A stretch of DNA of 64,000 nt from Adiantum capillus-veneris. Taxonomy: Eukaryota; Streptophyta; Polypodiopsida; Polypodiales; Pteridaceae. The position numbers and the translations under genes were made by a program. The stretch lies in the NCBI GenBank assembly GCA_014529385.2, contig CM043958.1:138550398-138614397 (forward strand), written 5' to 3'. The notes beneath the pieces were generated by a model that worked only from the letters and a program-made list of their open reading frames with translations, was not told the DNA's origin and did no database searches. Below are positions 10,702 through 21,043 of the stretch, in pieces (the stretch's first letter is position 1; the number at the start of each line of letters is the position of its first letter).

Positions 10702-11150
10702 AATAGCGAGCTGAATCTGCAAACTCTAGCTGATCTGACCGTGCGGCGAGAATCTGCTGCGGGAAGGTGAGATCTGCGAGGTTTGGGGGCGGCGGTACGG
10801 AACCTAATTGCTGAAAATGCAAAACGTTGATGTAGAAAGTGGTTCTGTCGCCAAGGAACTGCAAAACGCTAGGCTGATTTGTTGTTCCACAAACGCTAGG
10901 GTTGATGTTGATATTTGCTGCAAAACGCTTGGGAATTTGCTTTCGCTAGGCTGATCTGCAACTTGCAAAACGTTGGGGCTGATCTGCAAATGCTGAAAAT
11001 GCTAGGCTGTTCTTGATGGCTGAAAACGCTAGGTTGTTCTGCCGGGGGTCTTGCTGAGAAGGTGCACTGCCAGACACTTAGTCCTTGCTGCCTCTTCTGC
11101 CAGAAAGTGCTAGCGCTAGCTTTTCTTATATACTAACTTACCAACTTTGC
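10702..11150 (-). repeat. Copy B 3' LTR remnant
   Basis: This is collinear with the copy B 5' LTR from about 19790 to 19951 and then 21044 to 21341 (sharing gcgaggtttgggggcggc and gctagcgctagcttttcttatatac). It starts right after G2 (aatag) and stops at tttgccctac, where LINE A begins. It contains the repeated AAACGCTAGG motif of this LTR family. Confidence 0.75.
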
Positions 11151-11159
11151 CCTACTAAT

Positions 11160-11869
11160 AGAGTCATTGATGCCATCTATTCTAGGCCAAAGTCGCACAG
11201 CATGGTTACGCCAGTGTTCTGGGTCCTTGCTGTGCCCGGAGGGATCGGCGAAGACGCGAGAAGCATGATCCTTCCAAATGTCTCGGATCTTCTCTTCGTC
11301 CGCCTGCAGCTCGCCGTTCTGGTCTCTTAGGGTTGAGCGGGCCCTCCTTTTCTGCTCCCCCCTAGAACGGCTTTCATATGCTTCCACCAAGCATACCATT
11401 CCTTGCGTCTTGCCAATTCGAAGCTCTTGAGCATGAATCGTTTGAGAGCCTCTCTCTCGCTTCTCTTCGTTTCAGCTCGCGCCTCTTTTCGGCACTCAAC
11501 AAACTTCCTCCACGCCCTATCTTCACTAGAGGAATCACTCTCTGCATGCCGCAGAGACTTCCAAGCTTCCCGTCTTTGGTTGATGGATCTCTGGGCTCTC
11601 GGGTCTAGCCTAAAGCCTCTATTTGGCCTCTTGGGGGGCCTTACGGAGAACGCACCAACATCTCGTGAGACTCTTTCAGCCGCCTCCTCAAAGCTCTTCG
11701 ACTGGCGGTTCACCGCCGCCTGCGTGATTTCCCCTTCCTCCGTTGCTTCTGGTAGGGAATCCCAGAAGTTGTGATGCAAAAAGAGTTGAGCCGCCGGTTC
11801 AATTCTAGTCGCATCAATGGAGGGGGGGGGGGGGGGGTGGTGGGGGAGGCTCCACACACACCGCATCAC
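11160..11869 (-). pseudogene. LINE A segment between endonuclease and RT
   Basis: The ORF at 11869-11327 carries on from the endonuclease across a C-rich homopolymer (plus-strand G run at about 11821-11837) in another frame. It is Arg/Glu-rich and probably helical (REALKRFMLKSFELARRKEWYAWW). After one stop a frame with DQNGELQADEEKIRDIWKDH follows, which matches the conserved V-x-D-x-NG...I...W..H stretch that precedes RT in LINEs. It ends at the inversion breakpoint. Confidence 0.65.
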
Positions 11870-12836
11870 AAACCAACTTCACCTTAACAAGCCAATGGTC
11901 CGACAAATCCACCGCTCTCTGGACACTGGCATGGTCGAGGAACTGAAGGGCCAGATCATTGGCCAAAAAGAAGTCAATGTCTGATCGCCCTTTACCACGG
12001 GAAGAGTGATACGAGAGTCCAGAGCCTCTCGTTTGGACAATCTTAAAATCAAGGTCTTCACTCCCCAGCCATCTCTTCATCGGGCGCCGTCTAAGATTCC
12101 AATCCCCTCCTACCAGGAGAGGAAGGCCCTTTCTGCCCAACCTACGAAGCTTCGAAGCTAACGCGCTTAAAACGTCTGCTCGCTCATCCACTAATTGCCT
12201 CTGCGGGACATAAACATTTCTGTAAATCCAACCGTCCTTCATATTTAAAGGAAAGAGTTGGACAAACAAGGAGTTTACGTCCGACATTCCCAACTCAAAG
12301 GCTCTGAGTTCCTGGGAGACCAAGGTCAGAAGTCCCCTGGCCCCTGGCTTATCAGATCCTGGCACTTGGAATGTCGAATACCCCGCCATTCTAAGGGGCC
12401 ATGCACCCTGGAATAGTCGAGTCTCTTGGAGACCCACCACATTCCAAGTCTTTTGTAACATTACGTACTCCAACTCCCCCCGCTTCGACCGGAGTCCATT
12501 AATGTTAAGCGTGGCAAAGATCGGCGATTTCAACACTTCCATCGCCGGCATCAAACGGTTCCTACCTCTCCTTACGAAAGGAAGCGAGATCTTAGCAAAC
12601 CACCTAAGCCTACTCTCCGCTTGGATATTCTGGAGGATATCTAGGGCTGCTTGTTTACTAGAAGTGAAAACATCGAAGCGGGTGCTCCCCGTCCGATTGT
12701 TAAGGAATCGATCCAAAAGCTCAATACTTGCAAACAGGGAGGTTGATCTTAGTGCGCGCTTCAAGGCCTTGCTGAATGACACTTCGTTGTGTTCATTAGC
12801 GCCCCAAATGCACAGCTTGCCAACCGTCCCTCCCAA
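11814..12836 (-). CDS. LINE A endonuclease/exonuclease/phosphatase-type domain
   Basis: A 340-codon frame on the minus strand. From about residue 105 it has the apurinic-endonuclease-like order: IFATLNINGLRSKRGE (Asn motif), VGLQETRL (catalytic Glu), ARGLLTLVS, YRNVYVPQ, LLVGGDWNL (Asp/Asn pair), SDIDFFLAN and VDLSDHWLV (SDH). These nick target DNA to prime reverse transcription. The frame ends in a run of nine prolines encoded by the C homopolymer, after which the true continuation is in another frame. The first 100 residues overlap an N-terminal region without a known fold. Confidence 0.75.
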   Translation of the reverse strand: MGGTVGKLCIWGANEHNEVSFSKALKRALRSTSLFASIELLDRFLNNRTGSTRFDVFTSSKQAALDILQNIQAESRLRWFAKISLPFVRRGRNRLMPAMEVLKSPIFATLNINGLRSKRGELEYVMLQKTWNVVGLQETRLFQGAWPLRMAGYSTFQVPGSDKPGARGLLTLVSQELRAFELGMSDVNSLFVQLFPLNMKDGWIYRNVYVPQRQLVDERADVLSALASKLRRLGRKGLPLLVGGDWNLRRRPMKRWLGSEDLDFKIVQTRGSGLSYHSSRGKGRSDIDFFLANDLALQFLDHASVQRAVDLSDHWLVKVKLVCDAVCVEPPPPPPPPPLH

Positions 12837-13425
12837 GCCTGCTTCTCATCATTACCCGTTCCTCTCTAGCCGGTCTGCTTGGGGCGGCGACCGGGTCAAT
12901 CTCGGGTATCAACAAGGATCTTAGCCTGTTGTTTTGAAGTTGATCGGCATTCATGACCTCAATGTACCGTACTTCCCTTGTTGAGCTCTGTCCATCCTGG
13001 TCTATGCCCCCGCCCCTCAGCTCCTCAGACGGTTGCCCGTCCGAGTTAACTGTGAGGCGTCCAGTCTCAGCCATAGCTAGTGAGTTTCGCTGCCCCGCTA
13101 CGCACTGGTTCATCCCGTCCTTCCCGGTTTCTGTGAGTTCGGGTTCATCGTAGCAACGACCAGCGGGGCCCCGCTCCCCACTTTCTGGGGTGCTGTCGAT
13201 CGTTGTACTCGGAGCGGCTCCTAGCGCCCGCCTCCCCGAGGGTACCTGGTAGCAGCCCTCTTCCACGTCAGCCCAGATACCCTTAACTGGTGCTCCTGGA
13301 TCGTTGATATAATATGGTTGTGAATTCATAGAAAAGATACGACTATACTTAACGAACAGGTTGCTCACCTTTAATTTGGAGGGGTCCGGGTTAGGTACGT
13401 CGTTCTCGGGGGATCGACAACCCAC
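12796..13425 (-). CDS. LINE A N-terminal frame, function unknown
   Basis: A 209-codon minus-strand frame upstream of the endonuclease frame and overlapping it by 41 bp. It is rich in Gly, Pro, Ser and charged residues, and I see no zinc knuckle or RRM. By position it could be ORF1 or the N-terminus of a single long ORF broken by a frameshift near 12800-12830, where the reading passes to the endonuclease frame. Confidence 0.4.
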   Translation of the reverse strand: MGCRSPENDVPNPDPSKLKVSNLFVKYSRIFSMNSQPYYINDPGAPVKGIWADVEEGCYQVPSGRRALGAAPSTTIDSTPESGERGPAGRCYDEPELTETGKDGMNQCVAGQRNSLAMAETGRLTVNSDGQPSEELRGGGIDQDGQSSTREVRYIEVMNADQLQNNRLRSLLIPEIDPVAAPSRPAREERVMMRSRLGRDGWQAVHLGR

Positions 13426-13724
13426 TTTCCGGACTGTGGTTGTCCTGCATGTAAGATTTCATGGTCACAACTGCCAACGTGTTGACGAATCAACTCCATC
13501 CTCTAGACTCGTGGATTCACATGTAGTATCGGTACAATCCGCACAACGTTCGCTTCTCAATCGGTGGGCGAGGCCGAGGGACAAGCGGGTCCTTGATCTG
13601 GGTGTGGTCCATAACGGTCCCGTGGTTAGCAAGACTTTAGAATCCACACCCTATTGTAACTCATCACGTAGTTGGTACACTTGCGGGTGGATCACCAAGC
13701 CCGAGGGTCCATGATTTTGGCTCG

Positions 13725-13965
13725 AAGTAGAGGGTGTTTCGTGAAATGGGATGGGTCAGGGGAACTCGGCGCCTCACCTCACCCGTCTCCCGTTTCACAG
13801 CGCACCCACCCTTCCACAAGCGTTGACTGTTCCGTGGAGGGTGACATTGGCACCGCCCCGAGGGAGGGTGAATCGTGAAATGGAGTGGGTCAGGGGAACT
13901 CGTCGCCTCACCTCACCCGTCCCCTGTTTCACAACCCACTAGTCCGTCTCAGGACGTCACCGCCA
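13725..13965. repeat. Tandem hairpin repeats at LINE A 5' end/inversion junction
   Basis: Two copies about 136 bp apart (starting near 13739 and 13875) each read gtgaaatgg..gggtcaggggaactcg..cgcctcacctcacccgt...gtttcaca. Within each copy the two ends are inverted complements (gtgaaa...gggt against accc...tttcac), so each can fold into a hairpin. By orientation they lie at the 5' untranslated end of the inverted LINE half. Confidence 0.6.
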
Positions 13966-13975
13966 CCCCTTTAGT

Positions 13976-15889
13976 TTGGAGTTTACTCTCTCCATGAGTC
14001 AAGGGGGGGACCAGCGGAAAGGTTACACAGGGAGCGCCTTCAAGCGACATAAAGCAGCTGGGATAGATGGCATTCCCCCTGAATTTTTCAAGATCCTTAT
14101 GCAAGATAAGGGAACTAGATCGGATCGATTTAAACCAAATACAGACATGGGAAGAGCAGTCTTCAAACTGCTGTGTACTTGGTTTGATTCAGGGAAGTTG
14201 CCGGAGGCATCATCTACCTCGGTAGTGGTGTATATCCCAAAGAAGGGTGATCTTTCTAATCCGGACAACTACAGAGGGATATCTCTTATTCCAATCTCTC
14301 TGAAGCTCTTGACCTCACTCGTGATCAATAGGATCTCAATGAAACTTGAGGAAAGAAACTTCTTCTTGCGTGGTCAAGCCGGATTTCGGACTCAGGAGGA
14401 ATGTGTGGCACAAGTGATTGCCTTGAAGGAGATTGTGCTCAGACGAAAGGTTGTTAAGAAACCGACGTTTGCGGCATATATTGACTTTGAAAAGGCATAC
14501 GATACAGTGCCACACGAGGCGCTCTTTTTAAAGATGGAAGCCATAGGGATTGGAGGTCGTTGCTTGAATTTCTTTCGAGCCTTGTACCAATCTTCCAAGG
14601 TCAGAGTGCGGGTGGGAGCGAAGTTGAGTGAGGAGGTCCAAATCGCCCGTGGCGTGTGTCAAGGGTGTCCCGCGTCGCCTACTCTCTTTAATATTTTCAT
14701 TAATGACATCCTGGATGAGAGTGCGACTGACCTTGTGGTGGCTATTCCAGGCCTACTCCTGAAGATCCAGGGCCTGCTTTTTGCAGATGATTTACTTTTA
14801 TTTGCGGAGTCTAAGGAGGAGTTGCAGGCTAGTTTAGATAGATTGCATAGTTGGGCAGAGAAGTGGGGGATGAAGTTCGGCATAAAGAAATGCCAGGCGA
14901 CCGTGTTTAACGGGGACCTTGAGGAACTTATTGCCTTCAAGCCTCACATCGGACCTGAGGAGATTCAGGTAGCTTCGGAGTATAGATACTTGGGCATATT
15001 AATAGACAATGAAGTCTTGATCGATACTATCCTTAAAGATAGGATTGAAAGTGCACGTAAGTCTCTGTATGCCCATAAACATCTTCTGTGCTCTAAGAAA
15101 ATTCCGATGTGGTCAAGGTTGGCCTTTCTCAAGGCGTGCGTCTTCCCAGTGGCGACTTATGGAGCGGAGATTATGGGTTCACATGACATGAGGAAGTTGA
15201 ATCCATTAGAGACGCTTATAGCAACTGGAATGAGGTGGGTAGTCGGTAAGGCCGCGAAGTCGAGTTTTGTGGCAGCAGCAACTCTTCACCGGGAGTTAGG
15301 GCTCCTCCCCGTACTAGCTTACTGTGCAGGGCAGAGGGTACGAGCTTTTACCAAATACGCAGGTCTAAAGACTTGGATTGTAGATTTGGTTAACAATATA
15401 CCAGACTGGAACCAATTCAAGAAGTGGACTTGGTGTAAAAGGACAAAGTTTTGGGGGGAGAGGTATATCAACGGCGCTTCTGTTGAAACCGCAAGACAGG
15501 AGAGCTGGAAGCTTTGGGAACACTCACATCAATGTGTCTCCCTTGATCCTTATATCGAGAGGAAGTATGAGGACACGCGTGGATACCTCTTTAGGCAGAG
15601 CATTGGGAAGAACCCCGGTGGGATGGAGGAGAAAGTCTTGTTACTAGCAAGAGTGGATGGCTTAATGCTTAAGGATAAGATTGAACGGGCACAGTCGAGG
15701 ACTTGCCCGTTGTGCGGAATGGAAGAAGGTTCAAGGTCACTTACGCACCTGTTGGTACAGTGCCCAGAACTGGACAATCTCAGAAGCTCAATACGACCCT
15801 GTTTGGAACATGCTAGACGGCTGTTAAACAATCCTAGCGGTGAAGATACCGAAGTGTTACTCCTGGGAGGGGAGATTAGCGGAAAGTGA
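13976..15889 (+). CDS. LINE A reverse transcriptase with C-terminal zinc motif
   Basis: An uninterrupted 637-codon frame. From about residue 20 it has the RT blocks in order: FKRHKAAGIDGIP, VVYIPKKGD and NYRGISLIPISLKL, QAGFR, FAAYIDFEKAYDTVPH (first catalytic Asp), GVCQGCPASPTLFNIFIN, LLFADDLLLF (catalytic pair, 14780-14792), MKFGIKKC and YLGILID. Residues about 577-597 carry C-x2-C...H-x4-C (15706-15765). The true start is uncertain because the inversion junction lies within the first 20 codons. The ORF ends LLGGEISGK, as in LINE B. It copies LINE RNA at the nicked target. It could still fold, but it lacks its endonuclease in cis. Confidence 0.85.
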   Translation: MEFTLSMSQGGDQRKGYTGSAFKRHKAAGIDGIPPEFFKILMQDKGTRSDRFKPNTDMGRAVFKLLCTWFDSGKLPEASSTSVVVYIPKKGDLSNPDNYRGISLIPISLKLLTSLVINRISMKLEERNFFLRGQAGFRTQEECVAQVIALKEIVLRRKVVKKPTFAAYIDFEKAYDTVPHEALFLKMEAIGIGGRCLNFFRALYQSSKVRVRVGAKLSEEVQIARGVCQGCPASPTLFNIFINDILDESATDLVVAIPGLLLKIQGLLFADDLLLFAESKEELQASLDRLHSWAEKWGMKFGIKKCQATVFNGDLEELIAFKPHIGPEEIQVASEYRYLGILIDNEVLIDTILKDRIESARKSLYAHKHLLCSKKIPMWSRLAFLKACVFPVATYGAEIMGSHDMRKLNPLETLIATGMRWVVGKAAKSSFVAAATLHRELGLLPVLAYCAGQRVRAFTKYAGLKTWIVDLVNNIPDWNQFKKWTWCKRTKFWGERYINGASVETARQESWKLWEHSHQCVSLDPYIERKYEDTRGYLFRQSIGKNPGGMEEKVLLLARVDGLMLKDKIERAQSRTCPLCGMEEGSRSLTHLLVQCPELDNLRSSIRPCLEHARRLLNNPSGEDTEVLLLGGEISGK

Positions 15890-16588
15890 TTGCCAGGTTG
15901 GGTTGTCCCTCTTGGTGCCCATAATGGTCGTCGTGGACCGCAGCTGAGGAGTGCCTATGCGGATAACGTTGCAGCATTCCTCTGCGGGGCCATACCGCGA
16001 TACTACAATGCTTTGGCCCATGAGGGTGTTTGAAGCTCGTAGGGCTTGTAGTTATTGCGTACGGTGCAGTCTCGCCTAACATGGTCTTGGGGCTTTCCGA
16101 GTGGGCCTTGGTGACCATGGTTGGCCGGATCGGGATGCCTCCTTTGAGCTGACGCCCACTTTGGGTATGGCAGTCCTATCGGACATCCGCTGGACGGGGG
16201 CCTTTTTCTACTAGGCGAAAATCCTGGAGTACCTGGGCAGGATTCAACACGGTCTGTGAGTTACAAGGGTTTGTCCCTCTCTCTCAGCCTTGGTCCTTAA
16301 GTGCATCATTGAATTCGTTTGGTGATTTCCCGACGTTATCCTCGGGTGGCGTGACTAACAAGGGAACATGGACTGACTAACATGGCATGAAAAGACTTTT
16401 TACTCCCCCGAGGGGGAAACTTGCTTCCATTCCCCGTTGACATGCCATGATACGACATGGAGGCGCTTTTCCCCTTGTCGGCAAGTCCGTAAGATAACTT
16501 GTCTTTGACTCGTTTGCGTGCACGCGAAGCAAAGGCAGTTCCTTGCTGGCTTGCCGGCTCTAGCCCAAAAAAGTAAAAAGTAAAAAGT
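15890..16588 (+). other. LINE A 3' UTR and tail
   Basis: No ORF is convincing here. Words shared with the LINE B 3' UTR (gacgccc...gggtatggca and ctg[g/c]agtacctgggc) support the family link. The element ends in aaaaaagtaaaaagtaaaaagta, a simple-repeat tail instead of pure poly(A). Confidence 0.65.
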
Positions 16589-17334
16589 ACATTATGGCAT
16601 GCCTATAAAAGGGAACACATAAAGACGGTGACTAAAATATAAGAAACTGTCACGAATGAAACACTCGAACAATGCGTACTGACTAATCATGCGCATACAC
16701 AATACTTCCTGTGGGTGTTTCTTAGAACTTGACTCAAGAGCCAAGATTGGTTCTTCGTGATTGATTGAATCTGCAATGAGGTTAGCTTCACTAGAAAAAG
16801 CATAAACTAAACCATCATCCTTGTGAACAATCACATCTTTATCCTGCAAATCATCATACTTCAGAATAATCACATCTAGATCATGCAAATCATGTGTGTC
16901 GTGCTTTGGAGAAGACAAGACCGAGAGAGTCTCCTTCTCCTGATTCTTTTTAAGCTTCGCCTGCACATTAGAAATGAGAGATGAAGAATGAACAACTTCC
17001 TCCCCATGAATGACAATGGGAGAGTCGCTTTTGGCATTGAAAGTGAAAGTATTCGCTGCCCAATCAATGAGAGGGTTATGCTTGCGAAACCATCGAATGC
17101 CTAAAAGCATATCACATCCTGAAAGAGGAGATACTACAATTTTTTTGCGGAAGGACGCTTGTTGAACAGTGAACAACACATTGAGGCACTCTTTGTGTGA
17201 TGAGAGAGTCCATACCGGGAGCGAAGCCCGACACCTCGAAAGGAGATGTCTTGCTAACCTCCAAGCGGACTCTTTCGACAAGAGTCACTTATCACATTAT
17301 GCATACTGCCTTGATCAAACAATATGACAAAATG
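16589..17334 (-). pseudogene. Copy B protease-like region and His/Asp linker
   Basis: After the zinc knuckle frame the minus strand reads FVILFDQGSMHNVI, the position of the retropepsin active site (normally D-T/S-G), with Gln in place of Thr/Ser. The frame at 17281-16592 then gives IVVSPLSGCDMLLGIRWFRKHNPLIDW, the normal C-terminal half of a gypsy retropepsin. A serine-rich stretch, HDLHDLD/DDLQDKD linker, LALESS motif and the unknown VLCMRMISQYALFECFIRD block follow, cut by LINE A at 16589. A frameshift near 17281 separates the protease halves. Confidence 0.65.
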
Positions 17335-18837
17335 CTAACCCTTCACATGACCATAACACTTAATGAGAGACTCATCAATGGGCGGATCATGAGAAACTTG
17401 GGTCACACTCGTGTTCTCATTTATGGCATTAACAGAGGATGTGGGTTCTGTGGGTTCTTTAGATTCGTTAGCTTCAATCTTAGGACATGTTCTTTTTATG
17501 TGATCCTTGATGTGACAATGATAACATCGACCTTCCTTAGAATTAATGCTTTGTTCTTCTGACATGATGTATCCTCCTAAAATTCCTTGTGTTGCTTTTT
17601 CATATGGAGTGAGCTTAGGTTTAGCAATTGTGTTAGCTTTACCCTTAGATTCATTGTGTTAATTCTTTCCTGAGAGACTAGAGGAAGATTGGTTAGAAGA
17701 GTTATCAGTCTTACCATTCTTATCGTTCGTACCGTTGTGAGGGTTCCGAGAGGTACTTTGAGACGACTTGTTCTCCTTAGGCTTTCCCTTATTGTGCTTC
17801 ATCTCCTGTGCGAGAGCAATCGCTACCGCCTTGTTGAGATCGATTGGATCGAGTACCTTGATATCATACTTGATATACTTGTCCAATCCAAAAAGAAATG
17901 CCTCCTTGTGCTTACCATCCGATTTGCATAATTGGGAGCCGGGCTGCAAAACACGATTAGAGAAAGACATGACTGGCATACCATTTTGCTTGAGGCTACG
18001 CCAATCGTCCTTCAACAGTGCTAGGTATTGTGGTGGCATAAACCGCGCCTTGAGCTTGTCTTGGAAGTCGGCCCAATTGAAGGAAAGGGGCGCGTTTTCG
18101 TTGGCTTCCTCTAGGTGCGCGGCCAACTGTGTCTCTTGCCATGAGGGGTACCAATTAATGGCATCACCGACAAGGTACATGGTTGCCGTCAAAACCTTGC
18201 TATTCCCTGTCTTCTTAGTTGTCGCAAAATAAGCATTAAATTGATGCAACCAAGAATAAATGACACTAGCATCCATCTTACCGTCATACTTACTGAACGT
18301 GATGGCGGGGTTGTTGGAGTTCGAGTCTCTGCTACTTGATGAACTACCAACATCTTTGACCGGCTCGGGTTTCGAGGTAAGTACCTGTAGGACCAACTCT
18401 TGCATGCGTTGGTCTTTGCGTCTCATGCTCTAACTCCAACGCCGCTCGTTTATCTTCGGCCGCCAAGCGCGCTTGCTCGCGCTCATGCTCACGCTCCAAG
18501 GCTAACCGTCTTTCTTCGCGCTCACGATCCAATTCTGCCTTTCTTTCTTCGTCCGCCAAGCGCGCTTGCTCGCGCTCACGCTCTAAGGCTGCTGTTCTTT
18601 CTTCGCGTTCGCGATCCAATTCTGCCTCTCTTTCTTCGTGCTCACGCTCCAAGGCGGCGCATTGCGCTTCTTGTTGTATCATCATGTCCATCATCGTCTT
18701 GACCAAAGCCTCCATAGGATTTGGTGCAATCCTTGGGGAGGGTCGAAAAAACCTCCTGGTGGGGAAAATTCTTCTTCGCCATTTCCATGCTCATCACCTC
18801 CATGCGAAGTATCCATTCCGCTTTGGGTGATGACCAT
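17335..18837 (-). pseudogene. Copy B gag: coiled coil, capsid, CCHC zinc knuckle
   Basis: The start is MVITQSG at 18837, conserved with copies A and C. The frame at 18715-18344 is a long Glu/Arg/Ala coiled coil built of repeated ALEREREQARLADEERKAEL-like units. The frame at 18426-17659 has the gypsy capsid domain (FSKYDGKMDASVIYSWLHQFNAYF, AINWYPSWQE, DFQDKLKARF, SFSNRVLQ, then DLNKAVAIALAQEMK) and an Asn/Ser/Lys-rich tail. A stop at 17657 is followed at 17565-17335 by CYHCHIKDHIKRTCP, a CCHC-like knuckle. About three frame breaks divide it. Confidence 0.75.
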
Positions 18838-19264
18838 ACACTGAAGTCGTGAGTTCTTGAGTTCACGAGGAACTTGGGTTCTTGTGGTTCTTGAGTTCTT
18901 GAGGGTCTTGAGTTCTTGAGGTTCTTCTTTAGCTTTCAATCTGTGTTAGAGAAGGATCTTCTCTTACCCGAGCTCTTCTCTTTCCCGCGAGCATACCCCT
19001 TGGCGGCCTTGCGCTCACACCAAGGTTGCTTTTTCCCACCTCACGTCGATTGGCCGGCCACTGAGTGCACGGTCCGCTCTCAATGAGTGAAAAGAGAAAC
19101 AAGGGGAGGTTGGACAAGCCCGTCTTTCTTGGGTTTCTTGTCACTCTTCAAAAACACGATTAGGAATCGACACGCCCAAGTGGACTTGGGTTACGTGCAA
19201 CCGCAACAAGAAAAATAAATAAATTCTTGTGGTTCTTTCCTTGAGTGATACAGAACACTGCCAA

Positions 19265-19278
19265 AGCTCTGATACCAA
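19265..19278 (-). other. Primer binding site, tRNA-iMet type (copy B)
   Basis: The plus strand reads agctctgataccaa directly left of the LTR end; on the minus strand this is ttggtatcagagct, the same as in copies A and C. Confidence 0.9.
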
Positions 19279-19951
19279 TGTAAGGTGCAACGGAAGTGAA
19301 TGTTGAACTTTGCTCAAGATGAGTGCTCTGAACTGTGCTCAAGGATTCCTTTTACTTACGGAAGGGAGAGCCTTCCGTTCCTTTAGTGGGAGAGTGCAAA
19401 TGATCACAAACAAAGTGGTAAACACTGTGAATGAAGGTGCTGAGATTGAGAGATAGAGAGAGAAGAATACGACACTAGAATGTTGTCAAACCCTCCTCCA
19501 AGGGCCCCACTCTCTATTGCGAGAGCGGTCTACTATTGATTACACAAATCTCTACAATGGTTTGAATGCAATGATCTTACCGACGATGACGACAACGACG
19601 AGATGTACAATGGTCTGAATGCAATGGTCTTGCCAACGATGACGAGACGGGCTGAAAACTGAAAACGCTTAGGGGCTGAAATCTGCAAATCTTGTATCTT
19701 CTGAATTCTGACTCTTATGTCGGTGACGACGGCGATGATGACGACGCGACGACGATGCGCTGAAAACGCAGATGCTGAAATTTGCGAATAGCGGGCTGAA
19801 TTTGCAAACTTTGGTTGAGCCGACCGTGCGGCGAGGATCTGTTGCGGGAAGGTGAGATCTGCGAGGTTTGGGGGCGGCTGTACGGATCCTAACTGCTGAG
19901 AATGCAAAACACGGATGCAGAAAGTGGTTTGGTCGCCAAGGAGCTTCAAAA

Positions 19952-20436
19952 TGTGCCTGGCGTTGGAGCCCTATAAGGAGGCCGGCTTTGAACAAACACG
20001 CGGATACCTGCTGCAGCTCAATAGGAGCAATATAGTGAATAGGAAGGAGGAGAGAATGCTGGCTCTCGCGAGAGTAGGTGGGCTCAAACTGGCGGATAGC
20101 TACATGCGCGGACACAGGATTTGCACGCTGTGCTACCAGTTAGAGGGTCGTTCGCTTTCGCATTTGCTAATGAACTGTTCGGCGGTTGATGAAGCCAGGG
20201 GGAGGTGGCTAAACCGATTCAACTACACCTTCAACGTAATCGACCCTTCGTTGGACCCTGAAGAAAGGACCGTTATCCTCCTTGGTGGGGAGGCTCGCGG
20301 GAAGCGAATGCCCTTTTGGGTACGCCGTGATCTGCACTTGAGGGATGGAACCGCAGGGCACGTGCCTGTGGCGAAGTTCCTCGGTGAAGTTGTACCTCGG
20401 TATTTGGGTGCTCTGCATAGGTGGATGGGGAGATAA
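19952..20436 (+). pseudogene. LINE B ORF2 C-terminus with zinc motif
   Basis: About 160 codons matching the LINE A end: the LxPYxExxxxxTRGYL start, LALARVGGL, a C-x2-C...H-x4-C motif (CTLC...SHLLMNC) and VILLGGEARGK, then a further 30 residues (RRDLHLRDGTAGHVP) before TAA. The RT domain is absent because of the 5' truncation. Same clade as LINE A, but divergent. Confidence 0.7.
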
Positions 20437-21043
20437 TGCTCCCCTTCCTATGCTATTATTTTGAATCGATCCCTTCCGGGGGAAATGACGTAATTCTCCC
20501 CAAGCGAAGCCAGATGAGCTACAAGAGCGCCCAAGTGCCATTCCCCCCCCCCCCCCCCCCCCCCCCCGGGGGGGTCAACTTCACCTAAAAGGGGTTGGGA
20601 GGTGCAAACGAGAGACACCACCAAACTCAACGGACGCCACCTATGAGCCGACGCCCTTCCAAGCGGGTATGGCATTTCCTAGGGGAAAACCGTCGGGTTT
20701 CAAAGGCAGTTTAGTGAGGTGAGCGATAAGTTACCTAGAGGAGGCAACTCCAAAGGGAAGACCGAAGCAAGTCCTGCAGTACCTGGGCCTCTGAACAAAG
20801 GTACTTGGTCGTTGTCGCGGCCAAATCAAGTTGGCGAAATGGGTCTCTCAAGGGATTAGTCATGGCCCGAAGAGTGTAGATAATTCTGGACTCTCGTAGT
20901 CCAGAGGAAACTAGTGACAAAGCGTCTGCCTTCGGTTTCTGGGTGCATAGTCGTGGTCGTTCTTCTTGTATACTTTTTTGGTGTATGAGGGGAGCGGCCG
21001 GGCGTGCCCTACCCGACTCCGAAAACAAAACAAAACAAAAAAA
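19952..21043 (+). mobile_element. LINE B: 5'-truncated LINE in the copy B LTR
   Basis: Only the end of ORF2 and the 3' UTR are present, with a tail of aaaac units (21019-21043). The flanks cttcaaaa (19944) and ctgcgaaa (21044) align to one LTR site and are probably the degenerate target duplication. A 25-base C run at about 20545-20569 followed by seven G lies in the 3' UTR. Such truncation is normal for LINE insertion. Confidence 0.8.

Larger units (their letters stand above)
11151..16588 (+). mobile_element. LINE A: non-LTR retrotransposon with inverted 5' half
   Basis: The right half (about 13970-15889, plus) encodes reverse transcriptase and a C-terminal zinc motif, with a 3' UTR and a tail of aaaaagt units (16566-16588). 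The left half (11151-13960) encodes, on the minus strand, the N-terminal region and an apurinic endonuclease that belong upstream of the RT. The left junction is in the segment that normally leads into RT (…RIDGINDSI), and the RT half starts at about the next residues. This is the arrangement made by twin priming during LINE insertion. It lies in copy B. Confidence 0.8.

Noticed and set aside
12502-12924. Plus-strand 140-codon frame over the LINE A endonuclease
   Set aside because: It is antisense to a clear endonuclease domain and has no family resemblance.
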